The notes beneath the pieces are model-generated. The model had not been told where the DNA came from and searched no databases. It was given only the letters and a program-made list of their open reading frames with translations. The translations under genes were made by a program, and so were the position numbers. Positions 33,809 to 43,491 of a stretch of 64,000 nucleotides of DNA are shown in pieces (position 1 is the first letter of the stretch; every line of letters starts with the position of its first letter). The stretch is taken from positions 372,001-436,000 of the forward strand of contig NZ_JAJAQH010000006.1 of the NCBI RefSeq assembly GCF_020523625.1, in the 5' to 3' direction. This stretch comes from Methylovorus menthalis. GTDB lineage: Bacteria > Pseudomonadota > Gammaproteobacteria > Burkholderiales > Methylophilaceae.

Positions 33809-34336
33809 CTCAATGCTCCTGAAAGTGTTGATCTGTAAAGCAGCTTCAAGTCTTGCGTATCTTCATTTGCCTGGTGTGCGGTGGCAACCCGTATGCTCGT
33901 GCTGAATCAGGTACGTGTGGTGTATGAGCAGATGCGGTTTATTTTTATATTATTCAGTTGCTTATTGTTGAATGCCACATGCATATTAAGCTTCTTTCGC
34001 CATTAAATGTAATCAAATAATAAAGACGGCAAAGACATGCGCATGGTCTCTGTCGGTGTTTGAATACTCTGCTCCCCAAGTTGCAGGCTAAACCAGCCGA
34101 TTTTCCATGCAATCAGTCCCCAATTCCTCTTCAATTTTGGTCACTCTCATGCGGTAAGTCATTGCTATTATTTGAATCGGCAATACAATCCTCCATTCTT
34201 GAAATTGTGATTCAAGACACAATTATTCGGATCAAGATTTAATTCTGCGGACCGTAAACTCTATGACACGCAAGCGTTTTCATAGCGCAAGTTGGCTCGC
34301 GGTCTTAACGGCAAAAGAAGAACTACTGAGTGCGGG
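33809..34336. other. Intergenic region, no gene seen
   Basis: About 530 bp of AT-rich sequence between the divergent patatin and GGDEF-EAL genes. An inverted repeat AATTGTG-N8-CACAATT lies at 34203-34224, about 113 bp before the GGDEF-EAL start, and may be an operator. Nothing else is recognised. Confidence 0.45.
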
Positions 34337-36688
34337 ATGCGACTAGCTAAATTCAAAAATTCGGGCCATGCGGTAACGGCTGCTTCTGCACTGCGCATGC
34401 TTATCCAGAGCCTCGTGGCACTGGTTTGCATTTCTGCGGCACTGTATGCCGTGAGCGCAGAACAGATGGAAAGTGGCGCCTTACCCTTTGTCAGCAAGCC
34501 TTTGGCCTCTGAGGCGCTAGAGCTGACGGCGCAGGAGCTCGCGTGGCTCAAGGCGCACCCGGTCATCACGGTTGGCGTGCATCACGGCTGGATGCCGATC
34601 GAGTTTTTGTCGGAGGGTAACGAGTTTCGCGGTATTACCGTGGACTACCTGAAGCGCTTTGAGCGGCTGCTGGGGGTGCGTTTTGAAAGACGCGAATACT
34701 CAGAAAACCCCGATACCGAAACCGCTGACATGCTATCCGGCATCGCCAGTGTCAAAGCGCTGAATGGTAGCCGCTATGTGGCCTTGGCTGAGCCGGTTAT
34801 TTCGATGCCTTACACCATCTATATTCACAAGAAAAACGACACCATTCGCACCTTTGCCGACCTGCAGCACAAGCGTGTGGCGGTGTTTAAAAACGGTCCG
34901 CTGGCGGGTCTGCTCACCAAAGATCAGCAAGGCACAGAGTTATTTCAGGTGGATATCGCCGAAGAAGCATTTGTCGCTCTGGAAACCGGCAGGGCGGATG
35001 CCTACATCGGCAATCCGCTGGTGGTGGATTATGTATCGAATGTGCAGGGTATACGCTATCTGGCCAAGGCGGGCCCCACGCCCTATAAAGCCAGCGTGAA
35101 CATGGCGGTGCGCAAGGACTGGCCCGAACTGGGCACTATCCTGCAGAAGACCCTGAAGCATCTGGAACCCGAACGTGGCGACATTTTGAATGACTGGCAT
35201 CTGCAACCCGGCAGCAAAGCCGGGCTGCTGCCTTTCCTTCTGGCAGGCCTGCTCTTGCTGGCGACGGTGATCATGCTGCGTGGCTATCGACTCAAGCGCG
35301 AGGTCGCACGGCAAACCGCTGCCTCGCAAAACATGATCTGGAAGCAGGCCAATTACGACTTTCTTACTGGCTTGCCCAATCGCCCGATGTTCCACAAACA
35401 GCTGGCCGAAGAAATCCATAAATCGTTGCAGCATCAGCAGCCGCTGGTGCTGATGTTTCTTGATCTGGATAACTTCAAGCAGATCAACGATCAGCTCGGA
35501 CACTCCATTGGCGACAAACTGCTGGTCGAAACCGGCGCACGTATTGCCGCCGTCGCACGCGATTGCACGCTGCTGGCCCGCCTGGGTGGCGATGAATTTA
35601 CCATCGTGCTTTCCAATGTGCAGAACCAGCAGCAGGTCGAATGGCTGTGCGAGCGCATTCTGCGCCAGGTATCGTTGCCATTCACCATTGAAAACCACGT
35701 GGTATATGTCACTACCAGCATTGGCATTGCGTCTTTCCCCGAGCACAGCCGCGATGTGGAAACGCTGATGAAATACGCCGACCAGGCCATGTACGAAGCC
35801 AAGCGGCTGGGGCGCAATCGCTACCAGTTTTTCTCGCCCTCCATGCAAGAGCTCGCCGCGCACAAGCTGCAGATCAGCAATGATTTGCGGCATGCACTCA
35901 ACCGACAGGAGCTGGTGATGTATTACCAGCCGATTGTCGATCTCGCGACTGGCGATATACACAAAGCCGAAGCGCTGGTGCGCTGGCAGCATCCCACCCG
36001 CGGCTTGGTGCCCCCCATCGAGTTTATTCCGGTGGCGGAAGAGACTGGCATGATCAATCGCATGGGCGACTGGGTATTCCGCCAGTCAGCTCGAGATACA
36101 GTGACCCTGGTGCAGCAGTCCCTGTCGTCACGCAGTACCCCCTCGGACGGCCATGCCGTGGATGCGACCATCTTCCAGGTCAGCATCAACGTGTCGCCCC
36201 TGCAGTTTCAGAGCAGCCAGGAACTGCAAACCTGGCAGGCCTATCTCGACCAGATTGCTCTGCCCGCACAATGTCTGGCGATTGAAATCACCGAAGGCCT
36301 GCTGCTGGAGGCCTCCGATCAGGTGAAAGCGACCCTGTCGCAATTCCGCGATGCCGGTATTGCCACCTCGATTGATGACTTCGGCACCGGGTATTCTTCG
36401 CTGGCGTATCTCAAGAAGTTTCATATCGATTTTGTCAAAATCGACCGCTCCTTCGTGCAGAACCTGGGCGCAGGCAATGACGATATGGTGCTATGCGAAG
36501 TGATTGTGGATATGGCGCACAGACTCGGCATGCGCGTGATTGCCGAAGGCGTGGAAACCGAAGCCCAGCTGGATCTGCTGAAACGCGCAGGTTGTGACTT
36601 TGCCCAAGGCTATCTGTTCTCGGCGGCCTTGCCGTTTGATCAGTTCACGACCTTTGTGCAGGACTGGCGCAAACGCACTACCAGTTAG
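34337..36688 (+). CDS. Periplasmic-binding-domain sensor with GGDEF and EAL domains
   Basis: A protein of about 783 residues from ATG 34337. In order: signal/anchor helix; a bacterial extracellular solute-binding (type 3) sensor, about 60-295 (LKAHPVITVGVHHGWMPIEF); a membrane helix near 300-320 (LLPFLLAGLLLLATVIML); GGDEF domain with intact RLGGDEFTIVL; EAL domain with AEALVRWQHP, NVSPLQF, AIEITEG, IDDFGTGYSSLAYL, KIDRSFVQN, AEGVETEAQ and QGYLFSAAL. Both catalytic sites look intact. The sensor likely binds an amino-acid-like ligand in the periplasm and tunes c-di-GMP turnover. Confidence 0.92.
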   Translation: MRLAKFKNSGHAVTAASALRMLIQSLVALVCISAALYAVSAEQMESGALPFVSKPLASEALELTAQELAWLKAHPVITVGVHHGWMPIEFLSEGNEFRGITVDYLKRFERLLGVRFERREYSENPDTETADMLSGIASVKALNGSRYVALAEPVISMPYTIYIHKKNDTIRTFADLQHKRVAVFKNGPLAGLLTKDQQGTELFQVDIAEEAFVALETGRADAYIGNPLVVDYVSNVQGIRYLAKAGPTPYKASVNMAVRKDWPELGTILQKTLKHLEPERGDILNDWHLQPGSKAGLLPFLLAGLLLLATVIMLRGYRLKREVARQTAASQNMIWKQANYDFLTGLPNRPMFHKQLAEEIHKSLQHQQPLVLMFLDLDNFKQINDQLGHSIGDKLLVETGARIAAVARDCTLLARLGGDEFTIVLSNVQNQQQVEWLCERILRQVSLPFTIENHVVYVTTSIGIASFPEHSRDVETLMKYADQAMYEAKRLGRNRYQFFSPSMQELAAHKLQISNDLRHALNRQELVMYYQPIVDLATGDIHKAEALVRWQHPTRGLVPPIEFIPVAEETGMINRMGDWVFRQSARDTVTLVQQSLSSRSTPSDGHAVDATIFQVSINVSPLQFQSSQELQTWQAYLDQIALPAQCLAIEITEGLLLEASDQVKATLSQFRDAGIATSIDDFGTGYSSLAYLKKFHIDFVKIDRSFVQNLGAGNDDMVLCEVIVDMAHRLGMRVIAEGVETEAQLDLLKRAGCDFAQGYLFSAALPFDQFTTFVQDWRKRTTS

Positions 36689-36704
36689 CCGCGAGCGGGA
36701 TGAT

Positions 36705-36727
36705 GTTTCGTGACGGCGCGACGAAAC
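36705..36727. terminator. Hairpin between convergent genes
   Basis: GTTTCGT, 9-base loop, ACGAAAC in the 66-bp gap between the GGDEF-EAL and ribA stop codons. No strong T-tract, so weak evidence. Confidence 0.4.
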
Positions 36728-36754
36728 CTTAATGCTAACTTGCAGCCGGTATCC

Positions 36755-37381
36755 TTACAGCCAGTGCCCCAGCTTGATCCGTTTGGTGTCGAGGTAATGC
36801 TGGTTATGCAGCCCGGCGGGCATGCGTAAAGGTTGCTGGCTGGGGGCAAAGCCGCTTTCTGCCAGGCATTGCAGCTTGTCCGGGTTGTTGCTCAGTAATT
36901 GTACCGAGCGCACTTGCAGGTCATGCAGTATGGCAATTGCCGCATCGTAACGGCGGCCATCCACAGGCAAGCCTAGCGCCAGATTAGCCTCTACCGTATC
37001 CAGCCCCTGATCCTGTAACTGATAGGCGCGTATCTTGTTGGCGAGGCCAATGCCGCGACCTTCATGCCCGCGCAGATAGACCAGCACACCAAGCCCTGCA
37101 TCGGCAATGATCTGTTGCGAGCGTTGCAGCTGTTCGCCGCAATCGCAGCGGCGGGAGCCAAAAACGTCGCCGGTCAGGCATTCCGAGTGCAGGCGTAGCA
37201 ATACTTCCTGCTGGTGCTCAACATCGCCGGCTACCAGCGCGACATGTTCGACCCCTGTATCCGCCTCGCGGTAAACATGCAAATCAAACTGCCCATGCTT
37301 GGTGGGCAAAGGCGCACTGGCGACGCGTTCCACCCGCTTGTCGGTTGTCTGGGGGAAACGCAGCGCCTCACTTGAGCGCAT
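36755..37381 (-). CDS. ribA: GTP cyclohydrolase II, coupled to sfnR
   Basis: First enzyme of riboflavin synthesis, converting GTP to 2,5-diamino-6-ribosylaminopyrimidinone phosphate and formate; 208 residues. The zinc site is [15 protein letters not shown], followed by [19 protein letters not shown] and the LLSNNPDKL end motif. The start at 37381 lies inside the last codons of sfnR (14-bp overlap), so it is translated with the sigma-54 regulator and not from a rib operon. Its product would raise FMN supply for the FMNH2-dependent monooxygenases of the regulon. Whether another ribA or ribBA exists in the genome is not visible here. Confidence 0.95.
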   Translation of the reverse strand: MRSSEALRFPQTTDKRVERVASAPLPTKHGQFDLHVYREADTGVEHVALVAGDVEHQQEVLLRLHSECLTGDVFGSRRCDCGEQLQRSQQIIADAGLGVLVYLRGHEGRGIGLANKIRAYQLQDQGLDTVEANLALGLPVDGRRYDAAIAILHDLQVRSVQLLSNNPDKLQCLAESGFAPSQQPLRMPAGLHNQHYLDTKRIKLGHWL

Positions 37382-38420
37382 TGATTGCCCCCATCTTGAT
37401 CAGCTTGGCCCGCACGATATTGCGGCTGATACCCAGCAGCTTGGCGGTTTGCACCTGGTTGTTGTGGCAATGCTGATAGGCGGTGCGGACAATGGTATCT
37501 TCCAGCTGCTCAAACAGGTCAGGCGCGCCAGTTTCAAAATAGGCGTGCAGCACTTCCTGCAGTTGCGACTGGTGGGCATCCCTGCCCGAGGTTTCTGCTT
37601 CGCGCGGGCGATGCAGTGAGATCGACGATAGCTGCAGGTCTTCACTGCGCACAATATTATTTTTGCAAATGAGCAGGGCGTGGTGAATGATGTTTTCCAG
37701 CTCGCGGATATTGCCCGGCCAGGCATGGCTCAACAGCTTGGCCTTGGCGTGCTCATCCAGCGTGATCTCGCCGTAGCCCAGTCGGCGGCGGTATTCCGTC
37801 ACAAAATACTCAGCCAGCGGCAGGATATCGCCGGGGCGATTGCGCAGGGTGGGTAACTCGAGGTGGGCCACGCGCAGGCGGTAAAACAGATCCTCACGGA
37901 AATGCCCGGCCAGCACGGCTTCTTCCAGCCGCACGTTGGTAGCGGCCACCAGCCGCACATCAATCGGCGTGGCCTTGCGGGCGCCCAGTCTTACCACTTC
38001 GCGCTCTTGCAGCACACGCAGCAGTTTTACCTGAATGCTGGGCGGCAGGTCGCCGATTTCATCGAGAAACAGCGTGCCGCCATTCGCCGCTTCAAACCAG
38101 CCAGCCTTGGCGCTGAAGGCACCGGTGAACGCGCCTTTTTCGTGGCCAAATAATTCGCTCTCAACCAGGCTTTCCGAAAACGCGCCGCAATTCACTGCGA
38201 CAAAGGGTTTGCCCTTGCGCTGGCTCAGCTCGTGCACATAGCGCGCAATCAGTTCCTTGCCGGTGCCTGTTTCGCCGATGATCAGCACATTGGCGTCGCT
38301 GGGGGCAATCATCTTGATGCGGGTCAGCAGCGCCACCGATTTCGGGTCCTCAAACACCTGGGCCGTCGCTCGAATCGAGGTGGTTAGCGCCTGCGAGTTC
38401 GGGAGTGTCAGTAAATTCAT
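37368..38420 (-). CDS. sfnR: Sigma-54-dependent activator, SfnR-like
   Basis: An AAA+ enhancer-binding protein of 350 residues with no N-terminal receiver or sensor domain, as in SfnR of dimethylsulfone metabolism. Walker A is GETGTGKE (49-56), the sigma-54 contact loop GAFTGA is intact (96-101), Walker B is [10 protein letters not shown], and a Fis-type HTH ends the protein ([17 protein letters not shown]). The start at 38420 has AAGGA 7 bp upstream; a frame to 38537 would overlap the upstream gene. It lies directly after an SfnC-like gene, as in Pseudomonas sfnECR. Without an input domain its activity is probably set by its amount, through autoregulation at the -24/-12 promoter at 39737. 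Confidence 0.92.
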   Translation of the reverse strand: MNLLTLPNSQALTTSIRATAQVFEDPKSVALLTRIKMIAPSDANVLIIGETGTGKELIARYVHELSQRKGKPFVAVNCGAFSESLVESELFGHEKGAFTGAFSAKAGWFEAANGGTLFLDEIGDLPPSIQVKLLRVLQEREVVRLGARKATPIDVRLVAATNVRLEEAVLAGHFREDLFYRLRVAHLELPTLRNRPGDILPLAEYFVTEYRRRLGYGEITLDEHAKAKLLSHAWPGNIRELENIIHHALLICKNNIVRSEDLQLSSISLHRPREAETSGRDAHQSQLQEVLHAYFETGAPDLFEQLEDTIVRTAYQHCHNNQVQTAKLLGISRNIVRAKLIKMGAINALK

Positions 38421-38491
38421 CGAGTCGTCCTTTACAGCCGTTTCTATCGGATCGTCCGGGAAATATTCAAAATGTCGTGTATTCAGCATAT

Positions 38492-39700
38492 TCATGAGTA
38501 AAACGTGGGGGTGGGATACAGCTGTTTCAGTGCCCATTGCCCCAGCTCCTTTATCTTGTAATCCAGAGGGTCATGCAGGGTATGCGTGCGCAGGTTGCGC
38601 CAGTGGCGGTCCAGTCGCAATCCGGCATGGGTGGCGCGTGAGCCTGCGACTTCAAACATGCGGCTGGTGATATCCAGCCCCACGCGGGTCGCCATCACTT
38701 TGGCCGTACTGATGCTGACAGCCACATGGCCGCGTTCAACATCGCTTAACAGGTTTCCTTTGTTCCATGCTTCATCCAATCGTATGGCGGCCAGGTCGCA
38801 CAAGGCGCGCGTGCTTTCCAGCCCAACCCAGAAATCGCCGTAATGTCCCAGGATATAAGGGTCGGCATCCGTGCTAGCGACATCGGCACCTTGCCAGGGG
38901 CGTGCTTCGTGCAGCGTGTATTGTCGGGCGTCTTCAAAGGCGCCTTCGGCAATGCCAAGGTAGATATTGGTCAGTATCAGCTGCGCGACCAGCGGCCGCA
39001 GACACGAGAAAGGCGTGCTCAAGGGGCCGGGGTCAGCCAGCACTTCGTGGGTTTCTACCCGCACTTTTTCAAAATTGACGCTGCCGCTATCGGTCTGGCG
39101 CTGGCCGATGTTGTCCCAATCCTGAATCACGGTGATGCCGCTGCGGCCGGTGGGCAAGGCGGCAATTACCAGTGCGCCGTCTGATTGCTCAATGGCCGAG
39201 GCAATCAGCATTTCCGAATCCAGCGCGCCGGAGCAAAAGCTCTTCTTGCCTGAGAACTCGCGCCAATGGCTGAAGGGGCGGCTCACTGTACGCGTATCCA
39301 GCGGATTCAGCGCATTGCCCCAGAACCATTGCAGGCGGGCGGTCTGCTCAAACCAGCGTTCCCATTGTTCTGGCTGCGAAAACAGCCTGACCGTGGCCAG
39401 CATCAGATGCTGAAAACCAAAGACATGGGCGAGCGAGCTATCGGCCTTTGCGAATTCGCGTATGGCCTGCAGGGTTTGCTGCCAGTCGGCACCCAAGCCT
39501 CCATATTGAGTAGGGATCGCCATGGCGAGCAAACCGCTGGCGCGGATAGCGTCGCGTTGTTCTTTCGGGGTACCGCCCAGGTGGTCACGCTCAATGGCCG
39601 TCAGGGCGAATTCCTTGGCCAGGACACGGGCGATTTCCAGTGGCGTTCTGGGTTCCAGCTCGGGGTAGAGTGCATGTACTGAAGGTTGATGTATAGCCAA
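38492..39700 (-). CDS. SfnC/DszC-like FMNH2-dependent oxygenase (acyl-CoA dehydrogenase fold)
   Basis: A protein of 402 residues of the group D flavin monooxygenase type. It has [60 protein letters not shown] and the C-terminal [20 protein letters not shown], the family hallmark. The start is TTG 39700 with AGGAA upstream; no ATG fits the N-terminus of the parallel protein at 41293. It is the first gene of an sfnC-sfnR-ribA unit with a sigma-54 promoter at 39737-39752. The likely role is oxidation of a sulfur compound using FMNH2; the exact step is unknown. Confidence 0.87.
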   Translation of the reverse strand: MAIHQPSVHALYPELEPRTPLEIARVLAKEFALTAIERDHLGGTPKEQRDAIRASGLLAMAIPTQYGGLGADWQQTLQAIREFAKADSSLAHVFGFQHLMLATVRLFSQPEQWERWFEQTARLQWFWGNALNPLDTRTVSRPFSHWREFSGKKSFCSGALDSEMLIASAIEQSDGALVIAALPTGRSGITVIQDWDNIGQRQTDSGSVNFEKVRVETHEVLADPGPLSTPFSCLRPLVAQLILTNIYLGIAEGAFEDARQYTLHEARPWQGADVASTDADPYILGHYGDFWVGLESTRALCDLAAIRLDEAWNKGNLLSDVERGHVAVSISTAKVMATRVGLDITSRMFEVAGSRATHAGLRLDRHWRNLRTHTLHDPLDYKIKELGQWALKQLYPTPTFYS

Positions 39701-39736
39701 AAGTTATATTCCTGCTTGCTGTTATATAAACCATAC

Positions 39737-39752
39737 AGCACATAACATGCCA
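39737..39752 (-). promoter_or_regulatory. Sigma-54 promoter of the sfnC-sfnR-ribA unit
   Basis: On the minus strand TGGCATGTTATGTGCT shows GG-N10-GC with a good -24 element. The start of transcription would be near 39727, 27 bp before the TTG start. Palindromes at 39937 and 39969 lie upstream of it. Confidence 0.7.
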
Positions 39753-39936
39753 GCCCGAAATACTTGTTCGTCATATCGATATGCTGCTGTGGCAGCAACT
39801 GGGGCAGTTTGAGCATTTTTCGCCCTATGCCTTGCAAACCCAGCCGTGGCGGGGTGTTGCATGAGATATTCCCGTATGAGCGGTATTTTGTGCGTAGTCA
39901 TCATGCCGTTTAGCGCTGCCTGCATACCTTGCCGAG

Positions 39937-39952
39937 TTGCTGCTTAGTCAGC
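39937..39952. promoter_or_regulatory. SfnR-type enhancer site, copy 1
   Basis: TGCTG-CTTAGT-CAGCA. Its centre is 94 bp from the GG of the rightward -24 box and 32 bp (three turns) from copy 2. The same TGCTG-N6-CAGCA pattern occurs in the other sigma-54 intergenic region. Confidence 0.65.
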
Positions 39953-39968
39953 ACACAAGTCAATCCAC

Positions 39969-39984
39969 TGCTGATTGAGCAGCA
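39969..39984. promoter_or_regulatory. SfnR-type enhancer site, copy 2
   Basis: TGCTG-ATTGAG-CAGCA, identical over 16 bp to the site at 51491. Its centre lies 62 bp upstream of the GG of the promoter at 40037. Confidence 0.68.
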
Positions 39985-40036
39985 CATTTCCAACAGTTCT
40001 GCATGAAATCCCCCATAAAACCGCGTTTATCCCCAA

Positions 40037-40052
40037 TGGCATGCTCTTTGCT
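40037..40052 (+). promoter_or_regulatory. Sigma-54 promoter of the ssuD unit
   Basis: TGGCATGCTCTTTGCT matches TGGCACG-N4-TTGCW with GG-N10-GC spacing and a perfect TTGCT -12 element. Transcription would start near 40063, 75 bp before ssuD. Confidence 0.78.
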
Positions 40053-40137
40053 GAAGAGTGTGCAGCCATCTGTTTTTTTGATGTGCCCGGATTTGTCCGT
40101 CATTTTGTATAGCCACACTTGTAAAGAAAGACACGCG

Positions 40138-41283
40138 ATGCAGATATTCTGGTTTTTGCCCACGCATGGTGACCAGCGTTACCTCGGCACCTCTTACGGA
40201 GCCCGACCCGCCACCTATAGCTACCTGAAACAGATTGCCCAAGCCGCGGATCGCCTCGGCTATGAGGGCGTGCTGGTGCCGTCGGGCCGCTCGTGCGAAG
40301 ACCCGTGGGTAGTGAGTGCCTCGCTGGTGAATGAAACCCTTGATCTGAAATTCCTGGTGGCGGTGCGCCCGGGGTTTACCTCGCCCACGGTGTCCGCCCG
40401 CATGGCGTCCACGCTGGATCGCATCTCGGGCGGCCGCTTGCTGGTGAATGTGGTGGCCGGGGGTGACCCGGCCGAGCAGCAGGCCGATGGCAGCTTTTTA
40501 TCGCATGACGAACGCTATGCCGAAACCGCCGAGTTCTTGCAGGTTTGGAAATCGGTACTGCAAGGCGAGACCATCAGTCTGGAGGGCGACTATATCCATG
40601 TGAAGGAGGCCAGCTTGCCGACCGGCGCGTTCCAGAAACCTTATCCGCCGCTGTTTATCGGTGGCTCATCGCAGGCGGCGATTGATCTGACGGCGGAGCA
40701 TATTGATGTCTATCTGACCTGGGGCGAACCACCTGCCGCTGTGGCCGACAAGATTACGGCGGTACGCGCCGCGGCTGCCGCTCAGGGACGTACTGTGAAA
40801 TTTGGCATACGCCTGCATGTGATTGCGCGCGAAACCTCCGAAGAGGCCTGGCAGGCGGCTGACCAGCTGATTTCGCATGTGACGGACGAAACGATTGCCG
40901 CCGCCCAGACGGCGGTGGCGCGCTTTGATTCGGTCGGGCAGCAGAAGATGAGCGCCCTGCATGGTGGCCGCCGTGACCGTCTGGTGGTATCGCCTAACCT
41001 GTGGGCGGGTGTCGGCCTGGTGCGCGGCGGGGCGGGTACCGCCCTGGTTGGCAGTGCTCAGGAGGTGGCGGATCGCATCAAGGAATACGCCGATCTCGGC
41101 ATCGAATATTTCATTTTCTCGGGCTATCCACATCTGGAAGAGTCTTATCGCGTGGCGGAGCTGCTATTCCCCCTGCTGCCACTGTCCGTCAAGGCAGGCA
41201 GCGAGGCCGCCATCAAAACCAATCTGACCGGCCCGTTTGGTGAAGCACTCCCCAATCGCGGTCCTCAAGTGTCTGCTTCCTGA
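40138..41283 (+). CDS. ssuD: FMNH2-dependent alkanesulfonate monooxygenase SsuD
   Basis: A bacterial-luciferase-fold monooxygenase of 381 residues, the same length as E. coli SsuD and close to it along its whole length: [16 protein letters not shown] at the start, [55 protein letters not shown] and [19 protein letters not shown]. It cleaves C1-C10 alkanesulfonates to aldehyde and sulfite with O2 and FMNH2. First gene of a plus-strand unit with the DszC-like and amidohydrolase-like genes. A longer frame from 40003 would cover the sigma-54 promoter and is not used. Confidence 0.94.
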   Translation: MQIFWFLPTHGDQRYLGTSYGARPATYSYLKQIAQAADRLGYEGVLVPSGRSCEDPWVVSASLVNETLDLKFLVAVRPGFTSPTVSARMASTLDRISGGRLLVNVVAGGDPAEQQADGSFLSHDERYAETAEFLQVWKSVLQGETISLEGDYIHVKEASLPTGAFQKPYPPLFIGGSSQAAIDLTAEHIDVYLTWGEPPAAVADKITAVRAAAAAQGRTVKFGIRLHVIARETSEEAWQAADQLISHVTDETIAAAQTAVARFDSVGQQKMSALHGGRRDRLVVSPNLWAGVGLVRGGAGTALVGSAQEVADRIKEYADLGIEYFIFSGYPHLEESYRVAELLFPLLPLSVKAGSEAAIKTNLTGPFGEALPNRGPQVSAS

Positions 41284-41292
41284 AAGACCTGC

Positions 41293-42495
41293 ATGAGTAC
41301 GATAGCCAATGAAGTCAGCGTGCCCCCTGTATTTGAAGGTACGCCACAACATCGCGCCGACCAGCTTGCCGCCTACTTGGCAAAAACCGCCGCTGAACGC
41401 GATGTACAAGGTGGCACGCCCTACGCCCAGCGCGAGGCCGTGCGTCAGAGCGGATTGCTTAAGCTGCTGATCCCGGTGGAGTGGGGTGGCCTGGGCGGCG
41501 ACTGGTCGCAGCTGTACCGCATCATCCGCACCATTGCGCGGGCCGATAGCTCCATCGCCCAAGTGTTTGCCTTTCAGTTCCTGATGCTTGCATCGGTGCG
41601 GCTGTATGCCACCGAGGCCCAATGGCAAGACCTGTGGCACGAAACCGCTGAGAAAAATTTGTGGTGGGGCAATGCACTTAACCCGCTGGATAACCGTACC
41701 ATCGCCACCCCACAGGGTGAACATTACCTGTTCAGCGGCCAGAAGAGTTTTTGCTCGGGGGCGACGGATTCGGATCGACTGATTGTGTCCGCCATTGAAG
41801 CCGATACCGGCCGTTTTCTGGTAGCGGCGGTGCCCACTGGCCGCGCGGGCATCACGCTCAATAACGATTGGGACAACATGGGGCAGCGCCAGACCGATAG
41901 TGGCAGCGCCGAATTTACCAGGCTGCGGGTGGACGCCAGTGAGCTGTTGATGAACCCCGGCCCCTTGAGTTCGCCTTTTTCCAGCCTGCGCTCGCTGGTG
42001 GCCCAGCTGATTTTTACCAATATCTATCAGGGTATTGCCGAAGGCGCGCTGGCCGAAGCCAGCCAGTACACGCGCCAGAGTTCGCGGGTGTGGTCCGGCT
42101 CACTGGCCTCTTCCGTACAGCAAGATCCTTATACTCTGCTGCATTACGGCGAATTCTGGGCCAGCCTCGAAGCGTCGCGTGTGCTGGCAGACCATGCCGC
42201 CAGCTTGCTCGATGCGGCCTGGGCCAAAGACCTGACGCTGGGCGATGAGGAGCGTGGCCAGGTGGCGCTGGCGGTGTTTGCCGCCAAGGTCAATATCACG
42301 CGTAGCGGGCTGGATGTCACTTCGCGCATCTTTGAGGTGGCAGGGGCACGTGCCACCACGGCGCGGCTGCGGCTGGACCGCTTCTGGCGCAACCTGCGTG
42401 TGTACACCCTGCACGACCCGGTGGATTACAAACTGAAAGATCTTGGCGACTGGGCGCTTAACGGCCAGTATCCGACCGCCAGTTTTTATTCCTGA
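41293..42495 (+). CDS. SfnC/DszC-like FMNH2-dependent oxygenase, second copy
   Basis: A protein of 400 residues, a close paralogue of the protein at 38492: [66 protein letters not shown] and RLDRFWRNLRVYTLHDPVDY. It lies 9 bp after ssuD. The acyl-CoA dehydrogenase fold with this C-terminal motif is used by DszC-type S-oxygenating monooxygenases. The Cys in FCSGA at the flavin-site loop is shared with the first copy. Confidence 0.87.
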   Translation: MSTIANEVSVPPVFEGTPQHRADQLAAYLAKTAAERDVQGGTPYAQREAVRQSGLLKLLIPVEWGGLGGDWSQLYRIIRTIARADSSIAQVFAFQFLMLASVRLYATEAQWQDLWHETAEKNLWWGNALNPLDNRTIATPQGEHYLFSGQKSFCSGATDSDRLIVSAIEADTGRFLVAAVPTGRAGITLNNDWDNMGQRQTDSGSAEFTRLRVDASELLMNPGPLSSPFSSLRSLVAQLIFTNIYQGIAEGALAEASQYTRQSSRVWSGSLASSVQQDPYTLLHYGEFWASLEASRVLADHAASLLDAAWAKDLTLGDEERGQVALAVFAAKVNITRSGLDVTSRIFEVAGARATTARLRLDRFWRNLRVYTLHDPVDYKLKDLGDWALNGQYPTASFYS

Positions 42496-42546
42496 TCCCG
42501 GCACTGCATGCCGAAAAACCGAACCACACAGTCACAAGAAAGCACC

Positions 42547-43458
42547 ATGACACAACCCATTATCGATATGCGTAGCCGCCCGGCATACTTGCATGACTTC
42601 TTTGGCGCCACGCCCGGCACGCCCGCCTATGACACCGCCAAATGGCTGAATCGCCGCGTCGGCTCGCAAGACCCCGAGCACTTTCGCCGCTCTTACACCA
42701 TAGAAGGCTATCTTGCCGAGATTGAAGCAGCCGGGGTCAGCAAAGCCGTGGTGGTGGGGCGCGAGACGCCCAGCCTCACCATCAGCAACGATGAAATCGC
42801 CAACCTGGTCGGCCATAGCGACAAGCTGATCGGTCTGGGCTCGGTGGATATTCAGCAGCGTGGCGAGAAAAGCGCAATTGAGGAAATCAACCGCGCCATC
42901 AATACCTTTGGTTTTCGCGCCATCAATATTGAGCCTGGCTTTGGCGAGCCTGCCTTGCAGGCGGATGACCCGGTGTTTTTCCCGGTGTATGAAGAGTGCC
43001 TGCATTTTGACGTGCCGGTATGCCTGATGTCCGGCCCTACCACGCCCGACTTTGCCTATGCCCAACCGGCGGCGGTGGCACGGCTGGCGCGGCGTTATCC
43101 GCTGCTCAAGATCATTTGCTTCCACGGCTATTACCCGTATGTGAACGAGATCGTTGGCGCGGCGTTCCGCTACGACAATATCTACCTGGTGCCGGATATG
43201 TATATCTTCCAGCCGGGTTCGCAGCTTTACGTAGAGGCCGCCAACACTTTCCTGGCCGACCAGTTGCTGTTTGGTTCGTCTTACCCGTTCCGCGCCATGC
43301 AGCAGACCGTGCAGGACTTTGCTGCGCTGGGCTTCAAGGATGAGGTGCTGGATAAAGTGTTCTACCAGAATGCCGCCCGTCTGCTGGGGGTGAATTTGTT
43401 GGCGAAATCAGCGCCGCGCCAGCCTATTGCAAAAACAGTGACCGCGGCGACGGCCTGA
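42547..43458 (+). CDS. Amidohydrolase-2-like TIM-barrel protein lacking the usual metal ligands
   Basis: A protein of 303 residues (ATG 42508 would add 13). The layout follows amidohydrolase family 2: a first strand IIDMRSRPAYLHDFF, GVSKAVVVGRETP, GLGSVDIQQRG, FRAINIEPGFGEP, LLKIICFHGYYPYV, NIYLVPDMYIF and QLLFGSSYPFR. The first-strand HxH is MRSRP here, and the catalytic Asp of GSDYP is Ser, so the classical metal centre is missing while the barrel is kept. It is the third gene of the ssuD unit. A role in organosulfur metabolism is implied only by context. Confidence 0.8.
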   Translation: MTQPIIDMRSRPAYLHDFFGATPGTPAYDTAKWLNRRVGSQDPEHFRRSYTIEGYLAEIEAAGVSKAVVVGRETPSLTISNDEIANLVGHSDKLIGLGSVDIQQRGEKSAIEEINRAINTFGFRAINIEPGFGEPALQADDPVFFPVYEECLHFDVPVCLMSGPTTPDFAYAQPAAVARLARRYPLLKIICFHGYYPYVNEIVGAAFRYDNIYLVPDMYIFQPGSQLYVEAANTFLADQLLFGSSYPFRAMQQTVQDFAALGFKDEVLDKVFYQNAARLLGVNLLAKSAPRQPIAKTVTAATA

Positions 43459-43459
43459 C

Positions 43460-43482
43460 ACCGGGCCGCAGATGGGCCCGGT
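43460..43482. terminator. Hairpin between convergent operons
   Basis: ACCGGGC, 9-base loop, GCCCGGT in the 33-bp gap between the amidohydrolase-like and RND genes. No long T-tract. Confidence 0.55.
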
Positions 43483-43491
43483 ATTGAGGTA

